From Dichetophora obliterata (taxonomy: Eukaryota; Arthropoda; Insecta; Diptera; Sciomyzidae), in contig OY986436.1 in the NCBI GenBank assembly GCA_963920525.1, positions 28,967,318 through 29,031,317 on the forward strand: DNA of 64,000 nucleotides, written 5' to 3'. Positions 1 to 11,524 of this stretch are shown in pieces. Position numbers and translations under genes: made by a program. Within the stretch, counting starts at the first letter, position 1; every line of letters starts with the position of its first letter. The notes under the pieces are model-generated. The model was not told where the DNA came from. It saw only the letters and a program-made list of their open reading frames with translations, and searched no databases.

Positions 1-677
1 TAATGGCACTGTTGTTGCTGTGGCATTGTTCAAAGGGACATTTTAGAGTATATTTCAGAATCGAATTGGGAAATTGTAATTATTTTTTCACTTTTTATGC
101 AAACAAAATTCCAAAAATATAAAATGAATAAAAATATACAAAAAAAAAGTCTTAAATTTTATGATAGTAAGGCTTGATTTTTCGATCGTATAAAACGTTT
201 TTAAATTTTTACGATAGAAACTTTAAATCAACCCTACATTTATGCATGCCATATGAAAGAACATTAAAAAAGCAATTTTAGGTTTTGAAGATTTTTTCAA
301 GTACAAACATTTTTATCAAAGTGTTTGCGAAATAGACAAATTCGTTAAGGTTTTTTTTTTGGAAAATTAATAAAATTAGAAGGGAAACGAAAATGAAAAA
401 TATTGAAACACAAAAGTTTTTGTAGTGTCAATTTCTTGCAAACTTGCATGTCCCTATAGAAAATAAAATTTTTCTAATAAAAGACACCTAAACCAAAAAT
501 TTCATTTACCACAAAGGTATGCAATCACCAAATGGCAATAATATAACTTCGAAAACTCTTTAATGGCAGATTATTTACCTTAAACATTGGAAGTGTTTGA
601 GGAATCTGAGGACCTTAGTATGTTTGGCGATGACTAAAAAGGTCAAAAATTTTGGTTTAAATGGTTATATATAAAAA
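1..677. other. AT-rich non-coding stretch
   Basis: No reading frame, repeat array or terminal inverted repeat could be recognised. The sequence is AT-rich with short homopolymer runs and is probably intergenic or intronic. Confidence 0.5.
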
Positions 678-850
678 TGTGGCGGCCGAGGCACAAAGTG
701 TAATAGCGTCGCTTTGGCGCCGAAGGACCTTGGTTTAAACTCCCTCTGCATACAATGACACACCCCAGAGAATTATAAATTCCATTAAAAGCTTCTTGAG
801 AGCATGCAGTTTAGCCGTTCGCAGTCGGTATAAAACAAGTAAGTCCAATT
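678..850 (+). mobile_element. tRNA-derived SINE-like element
   Basis: The first 70 bases resemble the 5' half of a tRNA gene used as an internal RNA polymerase III promoter: GTGGCGGCCGAGGC, then GCGTCGCTTTGGCGCCGAAGG, then a degraded B box GGTTTAAACTCCC at about 731-743. About 70 bases on follows GTTCGCAGTCGGTATAAAAC, which resembles the conserved 3' part of several insect tRNA-SINEs as I remember them. The B box has lost its usual GGTTCGA form, so this copy is probably old and inactive. Target duplications were not found. Confidence 0.5.
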
Positions 851-869
851 TTCGATCCATTGTCTACAA

Positions 870-1830
870 AATTTAATAACTCGAAATTCCCCATAACACG
901 AAGTAGTATTCGTGCTGTTGGGTTTCTCAAGACATTTTCCTTATATTTTGATACCTATAAGTCGAATTTTCCTAACTCGAATTTTTCTTCAACTCGAACC
1001 GAAATCTCATTCGTATTAGGAAGACTTTCATGCATATTCATCTCCATAACTCGAATTCCTCTCATTTACAACAGCTTCAATATTTCTGTGTGTGTTGCAA
1101 TTAGAAACATTGACTTCGTTGGAGCATTGCGCTGCGACATTATGAAAAAAATTTGCATGGCATCTTTGTAAGCTTGAGTGTGTATTTTCTTGGTATATGT
1201 TTTGTGTAAGTAAAAAAATTTTTAAATTTGCAAGGTAAGTGTGGCTCATTTTACAGTATTCAAGAAGTTGCTTATTGATTTAACGACTATTAGCCCAATT
1301 CTGAATGATTTTTTTCGGGGAATCAGAAAAGGGAGTTTTAATTTTTATGATAAGGTTCAGAAGCATTTTGGAATTTTTTAATGCCAATTTGTTCATCAAC
1401 TGTCAATAGTCATGGGTAGGGATCGGATTTTTATGCAAAACGTTATAAATGTAGTCACAAAAAAATTAAAATATATAAATATATATATATTTTATTCAAA
1501 ATTTTTATACATTTTGATCAAATATGTTTATTTAATCAATATTTTTAGAAATTACAATTTATGTTGCTATCCTATCTTTACACAGGATTTGATTTAAAAA
1601 TAATTTTGCATAAAAATCCGATCCCTAGTCATAAGTGTAAAAAAAATTATGAGATATCTTTATCTGCTATCTTAAAAATGAAAACTCCGACAACAATTTT
1701 TGAAAGAAATCACTTCGCACACAAAAATTAAATTATTTACATAATATTTTATTTTATAACTTGAATTTTTCATAACTCAAAGTTAGATTCTGGTCACTTG
1801 ACACTTCGAGTTAGGGAAGTTTCACGGTAT
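870..1830. mobile_element. degraded pogo/Tigger-like DNA transposon remnant
   Basis: The right end, read on the minus strand, is ATACCGTGAAACTTCCCTAA followed by CTCGAAG. This closely matches the CAGTG(A/G)AACCTCYCTAACTCGAA type of terminus known for pogo/Tigger elements of the Tc1/mariner superfamily, flanked by TA. Many AACTCGAA or TAACTTGAA words recur between 870 and 1080 and again near 1750-1800. A clean left end was not found and no coding capacity remains. A younger hAT MITE sits inside it at 1417-1627. The family attribution rests on the terminus alone. Confidence 0.4.
1417..1627. mobile_element. hAT-type MITE (211 bp)
   Basis: Perfect terminal inverted repeats of about 24 bp begin TAGGGATCGGATTTTTATGC and close the element at 1604-1627. 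The 8 bp on each side are GTCATGGG and GTCATAAG, six of eight identical, as expected for an old 8-bp hAT target duplication. The interior is AT-rich with no coding capacity. Confidence 0.75.
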
Positions 1831-1831
1831 A

Positions 1832-3920
1832 TAGAAAAGCACAAAAATCTGCAAATAATTGCGTGAAAATTGGGAGTATTTTGTTATGATTCAGAGGTTT
1901 TTTTATGTATGTATATATAAAAATATATATCGGCCCTCCAAAGTTAGTGGGCGTCGGTCATACATTTGGACTCAATTGGGGCAGTCTAAATGGGTCAAAG
2001 AGGGATTTTTCAAAATTTGACCCTACGGGACAAAAGTCAAAAGTTGGGGCATTAAAATTCGTTTAAGAGGTATAGTTCCTCGGGCAAAGTTTCTTATTTT
2101 GATCCCTAGAATATGATTTTCACTGAGCATGGGCGATTTTTAAATCGACCCGCCCTAATATATTTATATATAACTTCTCGAGAAACATGTACATATTCAC
2201 ATTGTATATAGCTTCACATTAGATACAGTAAAATTCTACTTTGCTGTTTGTTCTCCGTGCCACCTCATATGAAAGGTACTTGTATATAGTAAAACGTAAA
2301 AAAAAGATTAAGCTTTTCATAAACTGGATGAGTTTCAGTTAAAAACGTGTTTTCGGGCCCTCTGAATTCATGTTAATCTATTAATTTTTCCTACTGGCTT
2401 TAAAGCTACCTGAAAATAACAACAAAGTTTCTATCCTCATGTTTAATTTATAAATACACGTAAAAATATTTGAATACACCGTAAAAAATAAATACATTTT
2501 AGTAAAATCCACATAAGTGTGAATGTATCTTTTGAACATACAAAACGGAAGATACACCTTTACACAAAAAGCTTAAGCCAAAGTAATAAATTAACAATAA
2601 AATTGTAAATATAACGAAATAAGTTCATGTTCCACCTGGTTTTTCCATGAAAATCCATTTAACTGCAATAACGCCTTTTTCATATTTATCGAACTGGACC
2701 ACGCCTACTTACAACACATACATACTCGCATGCGAAGATATACATAAATATTAATGGTACTGACACACGATAATCACGTAACGCCGTTTTGATGTAATGT
2801 TATTTAATTGCAAATCGCCAATAAAACGAAAGGAAAAAAAAACAAGTAACATATAAAAGAAAATCAACAATAACAAAGGAGCACAAAAATCATTAAAACT
2901 AGCTGGCGTAGAAAACTAAAACGTCATTTGAAAAGTTGTTAAAAGGATTATCACGATATTGCGCCTAAAAGCAGGCAAAGTTTTGTCGCTTTATTCGGAA
3001 AACGACTGCAAAAACTTTTCTCTTCAGCATTTTCGTTTATGTTATTTTTTTATTACCCTATTTTGCACTTAACTGGAAATTGGGCGCAAATGACGTAGCA
3101 AAAAAGCGAAAAATAAACAGAAGTAATATACTTAATTAAGAAAGTGAAAGGAAAGTGAATAAAAAAAATCTGCAACAAAAACCAGGGTGACAGAAGAGAA
3201 AGGAGAGACGATGTCCTTAGGAAAGCGCAGATGTGAATAGTGAAAGTTTAAAAGAAAAGCTAATTTAAAGGATTCAATGACAGCGAGTTTTCATTGAGCG
3301 AGTACTACATCGAGTAGTAGGAAATAAAACTGATTGGCTACAATGGAGTAAATGTTCATAACATTGTGCAAACGGAAAGGGATGACAGAAAATGTTGATG
3401 AAAGGTGAAATTGTATAGTTAATGAAAACTGGGTCATGGCTATGAGATTATTGCAGTAACCGTACCGATTGCTCATGCATGAAGGCCAATCTTCTGAGTT
3501 AGCAAATAAAATGAAATAAACTCAAGAAGGCAAGATAAAGATAACTAACTCTTTCAGATAGAATAAAATAAGATTTCAGAATAAAATAAATTTCCGCAAA
3601 ATATTTACTTAAATATAACAAAAAAAGGTAACTAAAGATACTGTCTAGATATATATTTCATCCTAATAATATTAAGCATCCATTACATTACAAATTAGAT
3701 AATTCTCCAATTAATAAATAAAACGAAATGTAACAAACATTACAAAAGAATTGAGAGAAATGTTATCTTAAACAATCACGTTTTTGGACCTAGTACAGAA
3801 AATATAATAAGAAATTCTAAAAAAAAAAAAGAACAAAAAAATTTTTATTTTTCGAGTTCTTGAAATAAAGCAAAAAATCTTATTTGCATTTGGCGCAGTA
3901 TTAAATAGTTAAATAGTAAT
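1832..3920. other. non-coding stretch with a short dispersed repeat
   Basis: No gene is visible. At 1929-2155 a GC-richer block reads CGGCCCTCCAAAGTTAGTGG through ATCGACCCGCCCTAATATAT. Its two edges are weakly complementary (TTAGTGGGCG against CGCCCTAATA), so it may be a short repeat element. From 2160 to 3920 there are only AT-rich sequence and A-rich runs. The short open frames here lack any recognisable protein similarity. Confidence 0.4.
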
Positions 3921-4290
3921 TAAACAACGCCTACCTCCCATACAAAGTGATTTTACCATCTCTTTAAATTTCTCAAAAATGAATCTTATGACTTCAAGTT
4001 TTGCACAAAACTAATTTTTTGCACTCTTATACGATATTTTCTAAAAGTCTAATGAAAACAACGGCTACCTCCCATAAAAAGTGACTTTAAAAGAAAAGGT
4101 AAAATATCCATTAATTCCACAAAAATAAGAATAATGGCTTCAAATTTGACAAATAAGACTAAATCCCAATTATGCAATCGATGTTTGGAATTTAGTAAAA
4201 ATTCTGAACACAACGCCTACATTTCATTCAAAGTGACGTCATCATAATAGGAAAACCTTCAGAAACTTCAAACATATAAAGGGTTAAGGC
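3920..4290 (+). repeat. three diverged copies of an ACGCCTACCTCCCAT repeat
   Basis: Three direct units begin at about 3925, 4058 and 4210. Each has ACGCCTAC or a close variant, then CCCATA-AAGTGA or CATTCAAAGTGACGTCATCA. Related units occur at 13980 (ACGCCCTATAAAGGTGACGT), 28450 and 28617. The spacing of 130-155 bp and the divergence suggest an old tandem or dispersed non-coding repeat. The carrier is not recognised. Confidence 0.5.
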
Positions 4291-4829
4291 AGCGATGCCC
4301 AGCGCCTAACTCTTTCCACTCTTTTACAACAACTTCAATATTTTCATGATTGTTGCAATTCGCCGAATTCAGTTTGCAATTTCAGCCTCGCTTCTTAATG
4401 TTTTTGTTATTGTTCTTTCGAACCATCAATAGTTTTTTGCGTTTGCATATTGTTGTTTTTGTTCTTTGGCACAATCGATCGGAGCTGTTTTGCACTGTTT
4501 TTGGCTTTCGCATTGTAGACGTTAACAGCATGCGTCGTATTCGTTGTACGAATACACATTAGAGGTATTCACACTGACTTGGGTAGTTGGGTAGATTGGC
4601 AAATGCCGTACATTTTGTTTTTGTAAAGTGCCATTCTACCCAAGTACCCATCTAACAATCTACTCTAGCTGATGCCCTGACCTGTTTGGGTAGATTGTTT
4701 TCTTGCCAAATTGAGTACTTTTTCCATGTGTTACCACCTTTTGCAAAAATAGGCAATAATTGACCTAAGGGCATCAAATTTACAATATTTGCTCTCAAGG
4801 CTAATATCTCGAATAATACACATACAATA

Positions 4830-5290
4830 TTGCCACACCCTCTATTTCCGCCCACAAGTTACGGATTCGGTTGTATTGGACTAAAATTTTGTAATTTAGT
4901 TCGAATGACTACTATCGATAATTCAACAAAAAAATGGGAGTGGTCGAACTATAACTACGCCTTCTTTTCAGAAATTATAATTCCTGAGTTTTGCATGTTT
5001 TTATAATGAAACTTGCTTTATATTTGCTATGAGACCAAGTGGTGGTCATTAGATACATAAATTTTGCCACGCCTACTATTACCTTCCTTCTATATACATA
5101 AAATCGTTCGTGCGGTGGCCATTAAGATCTCAGAAACGGTAACACATACGGCAACTAAATTTACAATATCTGTTAATATCTCGGTTATTAAAAAAGCCAC
5201 ACCCCCTATCACCGCCCACAAATCAATAGAAATGCTATATTTTGGACGGTTTTGAGCGTATTAGACAAAAATTTAGTAATTTGTGACGTA
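4830..5290 (+). repeat. two copies of the GCCCACAAATCAATA module (left side)
   Basis: Copies at about 4840-4910 and 5205-5290 share CCGCCCACAA, then a CGGTTnT(G)nGTATT block, a GACTAAAATTT-like block and GTAATTT. The second copy closely matches the one at 11790-11870. They lie inside the putative composite element and carry no coding sequence. Confidence 0.55.
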
Positions 5291-5464
5291 GTTTTATCAA
5301 AGGCGGAGGTAAAACTCAGCCACTCCAGGGTCCTGTGAAAAGGTCCACTAACTCTCACAAATTATTTTGAAAATAAAAGACGCAGGGTTCTCAGTAATTC
5401 ACAGAGTTACTTTATTCAATACGTTATCCTTATTATAACCTCTTAGTTATGCAGCTTGGGCAGT

Positions 5465-5711
5465 CGCTTGTGGGCTAAGTAATCAGTTGGTAATCGCTTT
5501 AGTACTCTGTCATCAGTTGGCAATTGCTTTAGAAGCCAGTAATCAGTTGGTAATCGCTTCGGTAATCAGTTAGTAATCGCTTTGGTTATCGGTTGGTAAT
5601 CGCTTCGGTAATCGGTAGGCAATCACTTTGATAATCGGTAATAGGTTGATAATCGCTTCAGTAATTGGTAGACCATTGGTAGTCGCTTCGGTAATCGGTT
5701 GGCAATCGCTA
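5465..5711 (+). repeat. minisatellite of about 20-22 bp units (GGTAATCGCTTCGGTAATCA)
   Basis: About ten or more imperfect direct units alternate GGTAATCGCTT(C/T) with (C/G)GTAATC(A/G)GTTGG. The substitutions are phased and no frame is conserved. An open frame antisense to it is a by-product of the repeat. Confidence 0.75.
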
Positions 5712-5764
5712 AAAAGGAATGCTCCGTTATTTCTAATAAGACATAATAGAGTAGAGAGGTCAAC

Positions 5765-6130
5765 TGTAGACGCCGTGGTGGCGCGCCATGGCGTAGCAGA
5801 GAGTGTCTGCATCGCAGTCCCGGTGATAGGCCTTGCGGTCAACCTTGGTAGTGACGTGGCTTCATAAAACATCAAAATCCGACCATAGACGATGCTTTAG
5901 TGGCGTGACCGCGAATGCCTACGTCGCAGCCCCTGTGATAAGCCTAGCGGTCAACCGAGGTAACGACGTGGCTTCCGAAAACAAAAAAAAAAAATAAATA
6001 AACAATAAAAAAAATAACTAACTACACTTAAAAATAACCAAAAAAATTACCGTTCGCCACCCTCCCCGGACGATAGACCTGACGGTCAGCCAAGGCAGTA
6101 GCTACTTGGTTTGAGCTCACCTAAAAAGGA
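5765..6130 (+). repeat. diverged tandem block with GGTCAACC and GACGTGGCTTC motifs
   Basis: Two related copies, at about 5770-5866 and 5888-5973, share GCATCGCAGTCCCGGTGATA / ACGTCGCAGCCCCTGTGATA, AGGCCTTGCGGTCAACC / AGCCTAGCGGTCAACC and GACGTGGCTTC. A more degraded third lies at 6050-6113. CTAAAAAGGAATGCT is repeated at 5709 and 6121, bracketing the block as a direct repeat. The block is GC-richer than its surroundings and of unknown origin. A long-terminal-repeat relic is possible but unsupported. Confidence 0.5.
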
Positions 6131-6141
6131 ATGCTACCTTA

Positions 6142-6301
6142 GAGCCTGAACAGAATCAAAAATCGTTGCGACCGACGATTGAAATAGCATAGATTCTAAG
6201 TCTGCGATTTATCGTTGCAGAAAACGAGCTGCGTATTTTTCATGTATTTTCCAACAACAACGAATCGTCGATCGCAACGATTTTTGATTCTGTTCAGGCT
6301 C
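6142..6301. mobile_element. Harbinger-type MITE (160 bp)
   Basis: Long inverted repeats begin GAGCCTGAACAGAATCAAAA and continue to ATCGTTGCGA, so the element folds almost entirely on itself. It is flanked on both sides by TTA (6139-6141 and 6302-6304), the 3-bp target duplication typical of PIF/Harbinger elements. It has no coding capacity. Confidence 0.85.
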
Positions 6302-8715
6302 TTAGCTGGATTTGTCGTGTCTATTTTTATGCTTACAGAAAGAACTACTTAGGAATTATATACGTCGTCTGTTGTATGGCGCAAGAAGGTGGAAGAACTA
6401 GATGACGTTTATAAAATCAACACCGTAGTGCTGCCAAAATCAGACAAAATGAAGTGATGCCATATTTTGAATGATACTCCAGTGAAAAATCCAATGTTTT
6501 GTTACTTGTTCTTTTTGGTTCGAAAAACAACACGCGTCTAGAGTGATTTGTCATTAGTAGTGATTCTTGTGTGATTTCGTTGTTAGAAAAAAAAATTATA
6601 TTAAATATGTCTAGAAGCTGTGGTATTTGCCATAGTACATGGAATAAGGAGAATATTTCTTTCTTCAAAGTTCCAAAGGACGATTATCGAAGAAAGAGGT
6701 GGATCGAATGTTGCGGCTTGGATCTGAAGCCCGTGGGTCTGCGAAAAACATTTCAGCAAGCAAGATTTCATAAATGCACCTGGTGATCCATTGTGTAAGA
6801 AACCACGTCTGATGCCGTGCGCAATGCCGTCGTTGCATGTAAGGCCACCGTTACAAAATATTGATTTTGGAGCAGAAAACAGAATAAAAAGCAAATTTAT
6901 AGATTGCAGTACACAGACTGAGTAAGTAAATATAATAAAATGCAATGTTTTTTTTTCATAAAAAGACATCTGATTGATTACATGTTTGTTTACATTTCTG
7001 TTAGCGTTGCCAGTTAGTTATGATGTACTATTCTTTATTTTATATAGCGATGATTATTTCGAATCGATTGAGGAGCTTAAAAAAATTGTTCTGCTGAATA
7101 GAGAAGTCGAAAAGCTAAAGAAGGAATCCAGCGATTTGTCAGAATGCCTTAATGCGATTTTCACCAAAAACCAAATCCGGAAATTAATAAGTCCTTATAA
7201 GAACATACATTGGTGCTGGGAACACATATTGTCATCGATAGTTCTGCAAGCTGCTGGACCAAGAGCTTATAGACACCTCCACAAAATGGGTTTTCGACTA
7301 CCGTGTGTTGACACACTTACGAAATGGGCTCGAAAAATTGAATTGTTGGAAGGAATTCAGCGATTTTGCACTAGAAGCAATGCAAAGTGATGAACGTTCA
7401 TAAACTTTGCGTCTTACAGTTCGATGAAATGAAGGTTTCATCAACTTTAGAACATGATCCATCAATCGATATGGTAAGGGCACCAGTAAACTACGTCCAA
7501 GTCGCAATGGTTCGAGTCCAAAAATCGTCTTGGAAGCAACCAATTTTTTATACGTTTGATACTAAGATGACCAAAGAACTGTTATTTGACATCATCAAGA
7601 CACTTTATGGTTCAGGATATCCAGTTGTGGCAATGGTGTCGGACATGGGCCCAACTAACCAATCACTATGGAGAGATATTGGAATTTCTATAAGTAAGTG
7701 GACTTAAAATATTTTTGATTAAAATGTTTTATTGAAGTTTAAAAAAATCTTCGTTTTTTCTGACGCTCCTCACCTCCTAAAACTTATAAGGAACCACTTT
7801 TTAGACACAGGTCTTATATATAAGCATTCTGTTGTAACATCACAGACCATAAAGGAAGTAATGCAGTATGCGAAAGTATCGGACCTTTCAATTTTTCATA
7901 ACTTAACAGATGCCCATTTAAATGTGAAGCATTCAGGTAAACAGGGTGTTATGTATATGATTTGAGTATTTCGAAGTTTATCAATGGGATTAAATGGGAG
8001 TTTGCACAAATTCCTTTACGTAGTCTTTAATGTGTATATTTATATTTTAGGCAGGCAAAAAGTGAAATTAGCGGCTCAGCTTTTTTTTAATTCTACGGCA
8101 AGCTCAATCAGACGTTGTTATTCCTTGGGGAAATTCGTTTACAATGTATTAAATACTGCTGACTTCATTGAGATGGTGAATGGCTTGTTTGATGTTATAA
8201 ATTCTAATCTTTTGGCGTCATCCAACGTTGCCTACAAAAAGCCTTATGGGAAAGATCTGGCACAACAACAAAAGCTGTTAAAAGAGGTAGACAGCGTGAT
8301 GAGTGCAATAATGATTCCCAAAAAAAAATCGATGGCACCTTTTCAAAGAGGCATAATGGTGTCAAATAATTTGCTTCTAATGCTTCACCAATACGTTCGT
8401 GATAAATACGAAATACAGCACGTCTTGACAAATAGACTGAACCAGGATTTAATGGAGCATTTCTTTGGCGCCCTTCGGAGTAAAGGTGGTATGTACGACC
8501 ATCCTAGCCCAAGGGAATTCAAATACAGGATGCGTAAATATTTGCTAGGTAAATATCTTTTTAATCAAAACTGTTTTGCATTTTTTCTTTTTTTGTACCC
8601 AAAATTAATGATATATTTATTTTTTTAAGGAGCACACTGACGTTTAAATACTTAACGTATTTACATTAATTTTAGGGTTAATACATACTAAAAAGATTTA
8701 ATTTTATAAGGTTTA

Positions 8716-8855
8716 CTGCATGTTTATGTAAAACGAAACGAAAGCTGAACGTCGTGAAAGAAACGAGCAACAATATTTTTTGATATGAAAAAATGTATTG
8801 CTTACCGTGTCTCGCATCACGTTCAGCCTTCGTTTCGTTTTACATAAACATGCAG
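8716..8855. mobile_element. Harbinger-type MITE (140 bp) in a P-transposase intron
   Basis: Inverted ends begin CTGCATGTTTATGTAAAACG and continue through AAACGAA(A/G)GCTGAACGT. Flanking TTA is present on both sides (8713-8715 and 8856-8858), matching a Harbinger 3-bp duplication. It lies within the intron at 8549-9586 and explains part of that intron's unusual length of 1038 bp, against 114-126 bp for the other two phase-consistent introns. Confidence 0.85.
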
Positions 8856-9860
8856 TTAATTAAATTCGATTGAAATAAGTTTTAAAGAAGAAAATGTTTA
8901 ATAACCCAAAAGTAAAGAAGTACTTAAAAACTTTTTTTAAGTAAGTCACTGACACTTTGATTTTTTTAAATTAAAATAAAAACTAAGGGTTAAGAAAAAT
9001 AAATTTAAAAGCATAATTTAATAAGATTAAATTTTCTTTGTAGCCAAATATGTTTAAAAACATATGTAATTTAGTTAGATTCAATTTAGTTTTAAAACAG
9101 AATATGGTTTAAAACATAAATTAGTTACATTATTATTAGTAAGGATTGTTATTAGCTAGGATTATTTCAAAGATTTGTAAAAAAAAAATTAAAAGTTCCA
9201 ATTTAATTAGATATAGCTTAGTTTAAAAATAATAAAAATCCGGCGGAAAACAAATTCGAGTAAAATAGAGACTTTAAAAACGACTGTTTTAAAATAAGTA
9301 ATTTATTTTTTAGCAGAACTAGCTTCAATTAATTGTAAGCACTGGATTAATTACGATAAATGAAAAAATTCTGAACAAAATTTTTTAAATAATTTTTTAA
9401 ACTTTTTTCTAAAAATTACAACATTCATTTCGTAATTACATCCGTTATTATAGACAAATTTGACTTATGTTAAAATTTATCAACTTGAGTTAAATAAAGC
9501 TATTTTTTCTTTGTGTTTGAAGAAATATTGTTATCAGAAAATTAAATACTTTAGCTCATAATATTTTCATGCATATTTTATTATAGCGAGAAATTCAGAG
9601 TTGCTCAACAATACTGGTAACGTTGAGTCAGATGAAACCAGCTGGCTCCACATAAACACAGAGCAAATTTCCATGATTAAGAGTACAGTATGCAATGATT
9701 TCATTGAGTCAATTGACAATTTTCATTTTGATGACAATGAAGAGTCGCATGATTGTGAAACAGCGTTTCCAGAGGAAATAACAGTGGACGAAGAGTTTGA
9801 CATCCTGCATTAAAATGCTTTAGAATATGTGTCTGGATATATAATAAAAAAATTGAAGTA

Positions 9861-10563
9861 AGGGCTGCCAGGTCCCAATCTCCACGCGCGTTGTCCCGAT
9901 TTTCAGCCTAAAAATGTGCGTCCCGCGAAGACCTCACTCGGGACGCCAAATGTCCCAATTTCTTGAAAAACAATTTTATTTTGTAATATTTTCACTATTT
10001 TTTAAAAATACTTCCTACGTTTTTATTTCGTCATGACTAAATTTGTACAGATTTTTTTGTACTCCACTAATTAATTGCACCGAAATGCATACATACATAC
10101 AAGAAAAAGGGAGCGAATAAAACAATAACATCATTCTTTGTAGATATTGTTAATTTTGCTTTGCTCATTTTCACCCACGATGTTCGTTAAGTTCAACATA
10201 TCGCATCCTTTTCTAGCAATCAAACATAGCATGAACGAAAGAAAACAAAACGAAACAAACAATAAGTGCATTATGTAAAATACATTATAAAATACAAATT
10301 TTGAATTTTCAGATATTAATATGGGTTAGTAAAAATATAAGCTTATTTTGTTTCTATATTAATTTATTTGAGTTCTCTGTCACTGACTTTTGTTTAAAAT
10401 TCTGACACTGACTCGAAAAAATCGATTTTCAGTAAACGTATTTAAAGTTTTTTTTTTTGTTATTCTAAGCGTACGATTGAGTCTCTGACTCGATTTTTTT
10501 GCTTATGTGCCGATTTTTTTTTTTTGTAAAATCCCGATTTTAAAAAAAAAACCTGGCAGCCCT
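9861..10563. mobile_element. hAT-like non-autonomous element interrupting the P transposase
   Basis: A perfect 13-bp inverted repeat, AGGGCTGCCAGGT, lies at both ends. Subterminal words GTCCCGATTTT and ATCCCGATTTT face each other, as in the other hAT derivatives of this window. No coding sequence is present. It separates NALEYVSGYIIKKLK from the downstream C-terminal transposase coding sequence. The flanks do not show an 8-bp duplication, so the superfamily call rests on the terminus type only. Confidence 0.65.
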
Positions 10564-11524
10564 AGCTGCGAGTTCGAAGGATGCAACTGCACTTGGATCG
10601 GCCAAGTTTCAAAGGGAGGCCTAAAAAACCTTCCTTGGAATTTTTAGAAAATATTAAAAGCCTTGAGGCTATTTTCAATAAATTTAATGGACGAACTATT
10701 AATTCAGTTCCATATTTTAAGAAAAATTTGCTTGAACTGAGCACTAAAATACCTCTGACAAATATAATTAAATCCTTCTTTTTTAAATGCCGAATACATT
10801 TTCGAATTAAATACCTAAATACACAATTAAAAATACAAAAAAAAAATAAACAAAAAATCATGGGCAATAGTAAATTAATAAAAACTTTACTATAAAAACA
10901 TTCAAAATTCTATATTATTTTGCCGATTTCTGCAGGTTTAATTTTAATAATTAATAACAGTTAGATGATGCGAAAAAAATATGGAAGGAAAGGATATTTT
11001 TACCGTAAGACAAAAAGATTAAAGTTTTTCACGTAAAAAAAAACTTACTATATACATATTGAATAAAGGAAAACGCCCCAAAAATACATTGCTTGACTTT
11101 ACAATAAAAAAAAAACCTTAAATTTTTCCGAAGCCCTTTCCCGACTACAAAATTCCCACATAATTTTTTGTCTCACACAAAGGAAGAAGAAAAATAAAGT
11201 GGCATCACTACAACGAAATTTGACAGCGCTACGGTGTCGATTTCAAAGACGTCAACCTACTTCATCCACCTTCATAAATACATCTTGGTATGGCGTACGA
11301 AAAGAATGTTTGGCGGCCGTTCTATGGCCACTAGACGGTGAGTCTTGTTGTAGCTGGTAATTTATGTAGGTCACGTTGTTGTTGTCAAAGTTGTCAAACT
11401 TAACTACCCTTTGCTGCATGTATAAATAACTAGACTTAATTTATCGTAAGCTTAATTGTAACGTCTTGTTACAGCTTGTATGGTTATAGTTTGAAACTGT
11501 ATTAAAAATGGGTGTCCACGCCCT

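Larger units (their letters stand above)
6607..10895 (+). pseudogene. P-element-like transposase with THAP domain, broken
   Basis: Transposases of this family bind element ends through an N-terminal THAP zinc finger and cut with an RNase-H-like core. The finger is visible: CGICH near residue 5, FKVPKD, RW, then CEKHF at 6740 after a one-base frameshift, which completes C2CH. Exons read 6607-6921 (donor GTAAGT at 6922), 7048-7693, 7738-7936, 8051-8548, 9587-9860 and, after a hAT insertion, about 10567-10895. Family motifs in order are AGPRAYRHLHKMGF, VLQFDEMKVS, KIFVFSDAPHLLKLIRNH, VKLAAQLF, NQDLMEHFFGALR and NALEYVSGYI. Lesions include frameshifts near 6735, about 7360 and 7405, a stop at 9811-9813, the insertion at 9861, and a frameshift in the A run near 10622. 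The splice phases at 6921/7048, 7936/8051 and 8548/9587 agree. The 7693/7738 junction is off by one. The gene is non-functional as read. Confidence 0.88.
6385..11273 (+). mobile_element. P-type DNA transposon, degraded
   Basis: Imperfect inverted repeats of about 75-80 bp flank a P-transposase gene. The left repeat (6385-6462) begins GAAGGTGGAAGAACTAG and includes CACCGTAGTGCTG and AGTGATGCCA. The right repeat (11200-11273, read in reverse) begins GAAGGTGGATGAAGTAG and includes CACCGTAGCGCTG and AGTGATGCCA. The interior contains the THAP-type transposase gene with introns. No 8-bp target duplication was found, so the extreme tips may be lost. Two other elements are nested in it, at 8716-8855 and 9861-10563. 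Confidence 0.8.

Noticed and set aside
5455..5711. Possible CRISPR-like or regulatory repeat array
   Set aside because: Units are contiguous and diverged, without unique spacers, and the setting is eukaryotic.
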